The notes beneath the pieces were generated by a model. The model was not told the origin of the DNA and ran no database searches. It saw nothing but the letters and a program-made list of their open reading frames with translations. Below, piece by piece: positions 55,767 through 64,000 of a DNA stretch of 64,000 nt. Source of the stretch: Paragorgia papillata (lineage: Eukaryota > Cnidaria > Anthozoa > Scleralcyonacea > Coralliidae); NCBI GenBank assembly GCA_035771165.1, contig JAWNZC010000445.1, forward strand, positions 5,095,001-5,159,000, read 5' to 3'. Each line of letters begins with the position of its first letter. Position 1 is the stretch's first letter. Made by a program: the position numbers and the translations under genes.

Positions 55767-56850
55767 ACAGTACCAAGGCATGCATTTGGGGGAGATTTCG
55801 TTAGAAACTTGTTGACCAGAAGTCGCGAAAGTACTAATACCGTTACCTTGTTCATAACACACTAAACTATTCAGTTGTATCATATCGTACATAAGTACCA
55901 CGTATTAAGCAAAAGAGAAAGACCTAGGACCGAAATATATAGGTTTTAAAACGTGCGTTTATTTAATTCCACGCTCAGATTCTATTATTGTTTACCAATC
56001 ACTGTAACAGTATAAAACGAGCTATGCTCGGGATAATATCCTGCAAATACTAATATCTTTAAATGAGGATGTACATATATATTACCTTGAGAAACACAAA
56101 AATTCAACTTCAATGAAGCGGTGAACTTAGACAGGTCTTATACATAAGATATATATTTAATTAAAAGATGCAATTCCCATTTAACAAAACAAGTTTGAAA
56201 ACCGGTGACTTGGTAGGATCGATTGCCTAGAGGCAACATAAAAAATGTCGAATATGGATCATCGTTGACAAACGTTGTGCGCATGCGCGGATTCGGAAAG
56301 GGCGGGAAATTCTATTATTTTTAAAAAAGGACAACTTTTTTCTAAAGTACAAGACAACAACAAATAATAGAGCTGTAATTTGTGTATGTTCTGAGCTGAA
56401 ACTGTAATTTCCATACCCTTTTCAAAAAATAGAAATGAATATTATCATCAATATACTTGGGCGAATGTCAAACGTCTCTCTTGCACTTACTATAGGAAGA
56501 CCGCATACAATTCTTTGCAGAAAAGCAGTTTTATTTAGTCTTGTATATTGACGATGATAATGAGGTTCGTCATCGCCATCTTGTACAGACGTGATCAATT
56601 CGTAGTCGCCTCTTATTTCACTGCGATTTTTTCTTTAAAACTGGTACACAGATGAATGAATATACTGATGAAAGGCGGCTACGTATCACTACCGTACAAT
56701 GACGAATCTCGTACTCATACTCAACTCTAAAGCTCCCTACAATATTTGATTGATCGGGCGCAAAAATTACTACAAGGACCACAAATTAACAGTAAAGATA
56801 ACGATAAAGCATGAGCAGTCGATCTTATCTGATTTACTACGGCTCGCTTG
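55767..56850. other. Patched 3' flank
   Basis: Presumed 3' UTR and beyond. No clear AATAAA was found close to the stop, so the gene end is not set. No other exon seen. Confidence 0.5.
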
Positions 56851-56855
56851 CAGCT

Positions 56856-57210
56856 ATATATATTTATACAATACCCTGGTTGCTATGCGTGTTTTCATTG
56901 GCTGTTGCCCATGATCTATTAGAGGACAGACACATGGACACGTTAGCTGATTTGCTTTTTCATTCTTCATGCCCCAAAATCCGGCAAGAGTTTCGATAAA
57001 AACCTTTTAAATTTTTGTATTGTATAAAACAAATAGATTCCATTTTTTTGTTGTCTGTCAATTATAGATGCACAGAAGACGTCACAACGTGGTAAGAACA
57101 TCAGTGACCCACTCGACTGCGTCTCGGCCACTTTTTTGTTCTTACCACGTTGTGACGTCATCTGTGCATCTATAACTGGACAGACAACGGCAAAATGGAA
57201 TATATTTGTT
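56856..57210 (-). mobile_element. MITE family M4, copy 3 (inverted)
   Basis: ACAATACCCTGGTTGCTATG at the left to CAAAATGGAATATATTTGTT at the right; reverse complement of 20361-20725 with the same internal palindrome and TA-rich ends. Confidence 0.85.
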
Positions 57211-57219
57211 AATTATATA

Positions 57220-57985
57220 TATATAAAAGAATATAAGAAACTATCCCAGGCTGATTTGTACGTTCTTGTTAGCGGGTTTTTACTGTATACTCTATAAAAG
57301 TCAGGTTGTTGCCATGCCTATCTCGTGCAGTTTTGACTCCTGCAAACTCGCGCATGCGCAAACGTTTGACAGCTGTGTCTAATGACGCTGTCCCTCCAAA
57401 AGATCCAAAGAACACTTACGCTCCCATCTCGTCACCAGGCTTCAATTGTAAATGAGGAATTGATTGAATGGTTATGAGGGTTGAGATTTATAACGATCTC
57501 GAAACCAAATATTTATCTGTAAACTATTATTACTATTTTAAACAAAATAAAATAGTGGAGAGTCCGACATTTCCTGTTTGCAAACGGAAGGTCAGTCAAG
57601 TGTAAATGTCGCATATATATGTTTGATTTGTTTTGTATTTTCTGTTCAGCTTTTGCCAGGAGAGAAGCAGAATTAAAACCGTCGTTACATAGATTCCTGC
57701 GCCCGGGGTACACGAGCCGGCCAGCTGCAATTTCATGTTGATTTTATGAGTCGAGTCAGTTCGTCTGGCCGAGATATCGCTTTGCGAAACCAACATCTCG
57801 TTTTTCTGGGCTGGTTTTCTCACGGTGATTGGCCAAGCTGGCTGAGCCCTACAAACGCGTCAGAGACCTTCCTGATCAGTGTTTTTGGACTTTCACAAGT
57901 TGTGTTAATTTATGTATAGTTCATATATTCAAAGATAGGGTCTCGTGTTTGGTTTGGACTGATAAATTCTGCAGTGATAGTATCC
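57220..57985. other. intergenic, no gene seen
   Basis: Short open frames on both strands show no family resemblance. Confidence 0.45.
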
Positions 57986-57989
57986 CAAG

Positions 57990-58600
57990 TTCTGATTGGT
58001 CAACGCACCGTCCGTGAAAATACGTATCCAGACCACGGCCACTGTTCTTTTTGCCAGTGCAAATTTGTAAGGTCACACTACACATTTTTTTTTACAATAA
58101 GTATCGAAAAACTTGAAATAGCCATACAATAAGGATTTGTTAACCTCATTTACTCGGTCTGTAAGACAAAATATCAGTCCTCTGTCTTTTTTGTACGAAC
58201 CTCGCCTGCAGCTCAGTCCGTACCATAAAGAATGATATTTTCCTGTACAGACCCCGTTTTCGGTTAATAATCTCTTATTATATGGCTTTGTAATATCCTG
58301 AGTTCAGATTGGTCAACGCACAGTCCGTAAAAATTATCCGGACCGCTGTTCCGGATGTTGATTTTGCTCGCGTGAATTTCTGAGGTTTTCACACTAAATT
58401 TGATACAAAAATTATCGAAAAACTTGAAACAGCCATATAATAAACGCTTTATTAACCTCTTTTACTCGGTCTGTACGGGAAAATATCAGACCTCGGTCTT
58501 TTTGTACGAACCTCGCCTGCGGCTCGGTCCGTACTGTCACGACGTCGGTCTGATATTTTCCCGTACAGACCTCGTTCTCGGTTAATAATCTCTTAATATT
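57990..58600. repeat. two diverged ~300-bp direct repeats
   Basis: GATTGGTCAACGCACCGTCC (57998) and GATTGGTCAACGCACAGTCC (58309) begin two matching segments. Each continues with ATCGAAAAACTTGAAA, TTTACTCGGTCTGTA and a small palindrome (GGTCTGTACGGGAAAATATC in copy 2 pairs with GATATTTTCCCGTACAGACC). Confidence 0.8.
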
Positions 58601-58650
58601 TATTCTGAGGCCGTTCTGATTATTCACGGTGGCCGGCGACACAATATTAT

Positions 58651-59186
58651 AATTAAGAAATGGCTCATGGTTTAGCGTGCTCCATCGAGTTATGGATGCA
58701 CGCAGGAAATTGGGAGAGCACGAAAAAATTGTAAGAGTTGGTCGAGGCGTAGCCGAGACCAACTCTAGATTTTTTAGTGCTCTCCCAATTTCCCAAGTGC
58801 ATCCATAGCTCGATGGAGCCCACTAAACCATGAGCCATTTCTTTTATAACATAGCATTAAATTCTTTCACAAGCCGGCGAATCGTTTTGGTTATTGTGTT
58901 TTTCTACTTTCGTAGACAAGTCTTTTATGTTCACTAAAATCCAGCCAAAAGGACAGTTTAAACTCGGTTACCCAGATCCAGTTTGTCTTCTGGGTCGTTG
59001 TTCTTTATTACTCAATAAAATTAAATGACTCGGTATTTTGATAATATAAAACGGCATAAAAAGTCAATTTAAAACTCAGTTTTGTTTTGAAATTTTTCCC
59101 CGCGTTTTTCCCCCGTGCTTCATCGAGTTATGGAGCACGCACGACAGCCAATCAAAAACGTTGCTATATCAAAGGTATGTTATAAC
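58651..59186 (+). mobile_element. MITE family M2, copy 2
   Basis: Full-length match to 15792-16318, same orientation: AAGAAATGGCTCATGG start, palindromic GAGTTGGTC core, TTCACAAGCCGGCGAATCGT, and TTGCTATATCAAAGGTATGT end. Confidence 0.85.
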
Positions 59187-59463
59187 AAATAATATCTCAG
59201 TTTTACGAGACTTCCATTTTCATTATATATATGTTGTAATACATAAGGAGCACGGTGAAAAATTAAAATGAGAAACTTGTGGCTGGACCAAGGATTATAC
59301 CATTCGCAAATATGTATATATGAATAGTGAGTAAAGGTTCTTTTCCGCTCATCGCAGAAACTAGTTCGCAGCTTGCTGCCAGCACTTGTATCTCAAGAAA
59401 ACAAGCACTGTGAGTTGTTTTTAATTAGATGCAAACATTCGCAGCGAGCTAGTTTTTGCGATG

Positions 59464-59737
59464 ACTGGAAAAGAGCCTAAAAGCCGGTTTTCCACTGGCG
59501 AATTTCGTCGCGCAATTTTAACATTTCTATTGTTAAAATCGAATAGATTGGAATATATTTCTAATTAGTGATTTAGTTCCACGACAAAAGACAAAAGAAA
59601 ATGGTCGCTTCGCGCGACAAAATTCGCCAGTGGAAAACCGTGGAACTAATTAGAAATCTATTCCAATCCATTCAATTTTAACAATAGAAATGTCACTTAC
59701 GCGCGACACAATTGGCCTGTGGAAAACCGGCTTTAGG
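59464..59737. mobile_element. foldback MITE
   Basis: CCTAAAAGCCGGTTTTCCAC and GTGGAAAACCGGCTTTAGG termini. Inner arms with AACATTTCTATTGTTAAAAT and TAGATTGGAATATATTTCTA have inverted partners. Confidence 0.82.
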
Positions 59738-60084
59738 CTGCGGCAGTGCACTCAATTTTCACAACTGGGACCAGGAATAGTCTGAAAGAGATGTTCTATC
59801 TTTTGGTTCACGTTTATGCAAACTTGTGCACGGTGAACACAATGGTATTTTTGGTATAATGAAACAATCATCGAATGGCAGCGTTTAGGTTCAACCGTGT
59901 TATTTAAATATTTAAAGACAAAATATTTATGCACGGTGGGGGCAAGACGTCTCAACATAAAATCACAGCTCATTATAGACACTTTGAAGTTTGCCGAGTT
60001 TCAATATGTTGATTGACTCTGCTCCAGGGCTGGCGGTCTTTTAATTTAGGGTATAGACCTATAAATATAGTTCAAAAACTCATT

Positions 60085-60600
60085 AATAATTCATGAGGAA
60101 AACACAAAGGAAATCAGTACCATGTCCGTGGTTTCAGTAACAGATAAATCCCTCGAACGTCGGGATGTATGCGATATAAAGCCCTCGGACGCGCCGACTT
60201 AATTTATTATCGAGGAGGTTTTCCAACAAAGTTTTGTCTATTTTTTCCACCTTGGACAAAGATTTTCCTTGGGTTTTTTTTCTTCATTTCGTATCTAATT
60301 ATTATTCAAGGTCTTTATGCGATATAAAGACCTCGCAAGAACAAAGAAAACCGACTCGATAATAAATTAATACCTGATAAAACTTCTTGACGTCAGAAAG
60401 AATACTAATGAACATACAATTTTATATAAAGAATACTAATGAACATAACATCCAATAACGAATCGTTTTTGAAGCCATTCAAAACACTCGCATCACGTGT
60501 TTTATCAGATCTAATAAAACACTCGGGCTGCGCCCCCGTGGTTTTAAATGTGATAAAACACTCCTGCTCGTGTTTTAAATATTACGTATATTATTTCTAT
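60085..60600. repeat. dispersed repeat shared with Patched intron 9
   Basis: Shares ATTCATGAGGAAAACACAAA, GGAAATCAGTACCATGTCCG and GTGTTTTATCAGATCTAATA with 42600-42830. A GATATAAAG(C/A)CCTCG motif also appears twice (about 60174 and 60331). Confidence 0.65.
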
Positions 60601-60630
60601 GGTACCCGGCCACGCAACCTCGTTCACAGG

Positions 60631-60806
60631 CAGCATTCTGGTAGTTTTTAATATCATTGATGGCTTTGCGGTATTGCTCGTCCCAGACTTGCTAGGAAAA
60701 TTAGAAAGGCTGTAGACCCCTGATGGCTCTAATTTTCCTTGCAAGTCTGGCCAGGGGCGAGCATACCGCAAAGCCACCAATGATGTTAAAAACTACCAGA
60801 ATGTGA
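60631..60806. mobile_element. foldback MITE
   Basis: CATTCTGGTAGTTTTTAATA at the left pairs with the inverted copy ending ACTACCAGAATG at the right; arms are ~75 bp (GCTTTGCGGTAT / ATACCGCAAAGC). Short loop. Confidence 0.83.
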
Positions 60807-60974
60807 CTACAGTCACATAATTAAGGAACAACACTACACCAAGGTATTTTATGTTTAATCGCAATTAATTTGACTAATTTAATTCCTTTTGATGACATAT
60901 CCAAGGCAATATATTTATTATTGTATATCAGACGAATCGTATACACGGGCTGCTGTGCCTCGTTCAACGTGAAA

Positions 60975-61125
60975 GAAGAAAATGAAGACGTGAAAATGCT
61001 CTGAGTGGCGTTGTATACAGAGTGAGGACGGTGTTCAGATTACTCTTGGGACTAGAAATTATTCATTTTCTTTGTTTTGCAAGAAGAATGCTTTTGTTTG
61101 AAGGACGTCGTCCTCGAAGTTCCCG
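60975..61125 (+). repeat. segmental duplicate A, empty-site copy
   Basis: GAAGACGTGAAAATGCTCTG through TTTGTTTTGCAAGAAGAATG and AAGGACGTCGTCCTCGA. Matches 61878-61985 plus 62433-62460, i.e. the second copy minus the MITE. Confidence 0.78.
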
Positions 61126-61134
61126 TCGTAGATC

Positions 61135-61467
61135 TTAGGGGCCGAATACATGGGGAAATTTCAGCCCGGGCTGAGATTTCAGCCCGGCTACTGGGGGATG
61201 GAAATGAGGGAGTGAATGTTTTGAATGAGAAACACGAAGTGTGGAATACAGAAAGTGCCTTGTGAAAAGCGATAAAGAAGGAATAAATATGGTTTATTTG
61301 AAATACACATCTAAATATGTTTGTTTTATGCTGCATGTTTGTGACAACTTGGCTGATTTCCACACTTCGTGTTTCTTATTCAAATCATTCTCCTCTTTTC
61401 CATACCTCAGCAGCCGGGCTGAAATCTCAGCCCGGGCTGAAATTTCCCCATGTATTCGGCCCCTTAA
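61135..61467. mobile_element. foldback MITE
   Basis: TTAGGGGCCGAATACATGGG and CCCATGTATTCGGCCCCTTAA termini with repeated AGCCCGGGCTGA palindromes just inside. Also an inner inverted pair (GAAACACGAAGTGTGGAA / TTCCACACTTCGTGTTTC). Related to 45447-45633. Confidence 0.83.
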
Positions 61468-61606
61468 GGTCCCTATTAAAGTCCCTACCGTCTTGTCTCA
61501 CTATCGTGGGGTGATGAGAACTGTTGGCTGAGATTGCTTAACACAGACACGGCAACCGTTTTAACACTTTGAAAATTATAAAACAAGCTTCAAGTATTGA
61601 ATACAG

Positions 61607-61765
61607 TAGTCAGTTAACCGTGACTTCTTTTAAATGCTAAAATTTGAATTGCTTTTTAACCGCCGTCGTCGTCCTAGTATCTTAAGGTCTCTATTATGCT
61701 AGGACGACGACGGCGGTTAAAACGCAAGATAAGTTTTACAATTTAAAGAAGTCACGGTTACTGAC
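61607..61765. mobile_element. foldback MITE
   Basis: GTCAGTTAACCGTGACTTCT and AGAAGTCACGGTTACTGAC termini, TA outside both ends. Inner arms ACCGCCGTCGTCGTCCTAG / CTAGGACGACGACGGCGGT. Confidence 0.83.
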
Positions 61766-61877
61766 TATTAGTTTAATGACTTCCAAAACGCCGCCAGTAT
61801 TGCTAAAATGATTGTAGTCTGTATTGAAGTCAATCTCCAGCAACAGTTCTCATCTTTTGGCCGTCGACGTCGTCTTG

Positions 61878-62460
61878 AAGACGTGAAAGTGGCGTTGTAT
61901 AAAGAACGAGGACGGTGTTGAGATTACTCTGGGGACTGAAAATTATTCATTCTCTTTGTTTTGCAAAAAAATTATTTTGTTTAAAGTGCCTCTAACCTCG
62001 ACAATTTTAACTTCTTTGGAAGATTTTCGCTTTTTCGCTTTGTTTTTGAGATATTTCATTTTGTTTGAATTGCAAATGTCCGTAATCTACGTCACACATG
62101 CATAATGACTTATCGAAGAAGTTGGTGTATCCCTTTCATTCTCGAACGAAATATTTTAAAATCGAGAAGTTTGGTGTTGTCGGAGAAACACGCATGCACA
62201 CATGTTATTCATACTTTAGTGTTTTTATTTGATGAACGCAAAGATATATAACATTCTCTGATAAGTCATTATGAATGTGACGTAGATTCCGGACATTTGC
62301 ATATCAAACAAAATGAAATATCTCAAAAACAAAGCGAAAAAGCGAAAATTTTATATCTTAGAAGTTACTTTATCATTTTCAAACTTCTTCCAAATAAGAC
62401 AATAAAAAATGTCGAGGTTAGGGGCACTTTAAAGGACGTCGTCGTCGATGACGAGGCGCA
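61878..62460 (+). repeat. segmental duplicate B, interrupted by a MITE
   Basis: GAAGACGTGAAAGTGGCGTT to GTTTTGCAAAAAAATTATTT matches duplicate A, then the MITE, then AAGGACGTCGTCGTCGA resumes the match. Confidence 0.78.
61985..62432. mobile_element. full-length MITE of family M1 (about 450 bp)
   Basis: Termini AAAGTGCCTCTAACCTCGAC and GTCGAGGTTAGGGGCACTTT with inverted arms of ~150 bp (GAGATATTTCATTTTGTTTG / CAAACAAAATGAAATATCTC and on). TTAA lies at each boundary. 8911-9222 and 22755-23025 are diverged, less complete relatives. Confidence 0.85.
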
Positions 62461-62464
62461 AAAG

Positions 62465-63135
62465 AACGCCCTGATAAAGACTGGAGTTTGGCGGCATCAT
62501 ACCAGGTTAAAAACTATTTTCGATACTTTTAGAAGATTTCTGCAAGTTTAGCACCGTAGAAAGGGACCAAAGACTATGGCATTAGATAAATTCCTCCTAC
62601 AATGTTTGCCCAGGGTGACTAACGACATAATCGGGCCCTGGCCATTAACGTGTATTTCCACTAGTCGGGTGATAAATATTATCGCCCAGCAAATAACTTT
62701 TAAAAAGACCATATCCACGAACAAGAATACATTGAGAGGGTTGAAATACTTTAATAAAAACTAACGTTTCGTCACTACTAAACACCATGCACAGGGGGAG
62801 GAGAAAATCAATACGTCGATAAAAACACTTAACTTGGTCCTTGAATAACTGACAGAATGTATGTGAATCAGTTACATGTAATACGTAAATAAGTATAGAT
62901 ATATGTAAAGGTATAGGCAATTATTTTTACCAAAAATGGTGATGTACACATTGCAACGCCGAATTAGGTCGTAACAAGTGAAGACAAATTGTGCCAAAAT
63001 TTGAAGTGTAGCCCTTCTTCTCTTTATGATCAGACTACGACAATTGACGTATTGAACTTTAGTGTGCATCCCACAACTTCTGGCCAAGGTGTTTGTGTTC
63101 AAAAGTGTTGAAATTTTTCAATTGTGACAATTGCG
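62465..63135. other. intergenic, no gene seen
   Basis: On the minus strand near 62757-62785, TAGTAGTGACGAAACGTTAG resembles the tail of a hammerhead-like motif but has no CTGATGA core. A short near-repeat GTTCAAAAGTGTT(T)GAA at 63098 and 63133 precedes the reverse transcriptase. Confidence 0.45.
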
Positions 63136-63136
63136 T

Positions 63137-64000
63137 TCAAAAGTGTTTGAACGCATAATTTATGATCAGAGTTATAAATATTTGATTGACAATAAACTAC
63201 TTTCTTCTCATCAACCCCGCTTTCGTTCAGTACATTCAACTGTAACTGCATGCCTTGCTGGAAGCAACTGATAGTTGGTCACTAAACTTGATCGTGGATG
63301 TATTAATGCGGTTGTTTTTCTGGATCTAAAAAAGGCCTTTGATACAGTTGATCATGACATCTTACTTTCAAAACTAGAATATTATGGAGTAACCGGACCT
63401 GCACAGGAATGGCTTAGGTCTTATTTAAACAACAGCTGATGATACTAGCATAACTTAGGCTAGTAACAACATACATGAAATAAATGAATGTGTAAACTCT
63501 GATTTAATGCCAATAAGCTAGATTATAAATATGACAAAAACCGAATTTTTACTTATTGGCTCGAGACAAAGGCTTTGTAATATTACCGAAAGCCCAAATA
63601 TTGTTATAGATGAAAATCCAGTAAAACAAGTTTCTGTCTCAAAATCACTCGGTGTACAAATTGATCAAAACCTGAATTGGGAAAATCATATTCAAATGAT
63701 ATCCAAGAAAATCGCCTCTGGGAAAAGTGCCATTAAACGCATTAGATATTTTGTTCCTTGTGAAACATTGCTTACAATTTACAATGCTTTGGTATACAAC
63801 CTCACTTTAACTAATGCAGTATGCAGTGTGGTATGGGGCAACTGTAGCAAAGGTCTCTCTCAAAAACTACAAAAGCTTCAAAATCGTGCTGCGCGCATAA
63901 TTAGTTTTCCTAATTATGATGCAAGGACTGACGAAATTTTCCAGCTACTAAATTGGAAGAAATTAGACCATCAACGAAAGATTTATAAATCGATTATGAT
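63137..64000 (+). pseudogene. degraded non-LTR retrotransposon reverse transcriptase (runs off the window)
   Basis: KVFERIIYDQSYKYLIDNKL, then FRSVHSTVTACL, then after a frame change [20 protein letters not shown] and [18 protein letters not shown]: the fingers and first palm Asp of a non-LTR reverse transcriptase. The next segment jumps straight to ADDTSIT (63436), so the part between the RSYLNN motif and the YADD box is deleted and the frame is broken. From about 63530 to the edge the frame is open again: NMTKTEFLLIGSRQRL, VSVSKSLGVQIDQNLNWENH, SVVWGNCSKGLSQKLQKLQN, AARIISFPNYDARTDEIFQL. Jockey/CR1-like family by appearance; clade not set. Dead because of stops, frame changes and the deletion. 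Confidence 0.85.

Noticed and set aside
62757..62785. Minus-strand GTGACGAAACGTTAG as a hammerhead
   Set aside because: Only the second core half is present; no first core and no pairing stem I.

Overview
This is a eukaryotic, animal nuclear window: AT-rich, intron-rich and packed with small inverted-repeat transposons. There are no operons or prokaryotic signals. Two spliced protein-coding genes can be read directly, both on the + strand. The best organism guess is an invertebrate, most likely a cnidarian. The reasons are short introns, a Patched gene as similar by eye to vertebrate as to insect Patched, heavy MITE load, and a hammerhead-ribozyme tandem repeat of the kind known from cnidarian and other invertebrate genomes. 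That taxonomic call is inference and was not tested by any search.

Region 1 (1-6.6 kb) is the 3' half of a Cys-loop (pentameric) ligand-gated ion channel gene: four exons coding for the end of the ligand-binding domain, M1-M3, a short M3-M4 loop, M4 and the stop codon. It looks like a GABA-A/glycine receptor, but the pore-lining -1' position carries Glu in a Gly-Glu-Arg motif, which is typical of cation channels. The first intron in the window holds three tandem ~277-bp units, each with a type I hammerhead ribozyme on the minus strand (retrozyme-like satellite). The other introns hold hAT-type MITEs.

Region 2 (6.6-33.6 kb) has no recognisable host gene. It contains many foldback MITEs and satellites, including a three-level nest at 20.9-22.1 kb (a 9-bp-TSD element inside an 8-bp-TSD hAT element inside a TA-flanked mariner-like element). 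It also holds a decayed minus-strand hAT transposase (28.1-29.9 kb) that was itself hit by the 3' end of a non-LTR retrotransposon.

Region 3 (33.66-55.77 kb) is a complete Patched gene (Hedgehog receptor, RND/sterol-sensing-domain family) in 26 coding exons, about 1,468 residues. Every exon joins in phase except exon 4, which carries one extra base as given. The RND charge residues (Asp-Asp in TM4, Glu in TM10) are kept.

Region 4 (55.8-64 kb) is intergenic, again full of foldback MITEs. One MITE (about 61985-62432) sits in a duplicated segment whose partner copy preserves the empty site. The window ends inside a degraded non-LTR reverse transcriptase running off the right edge.
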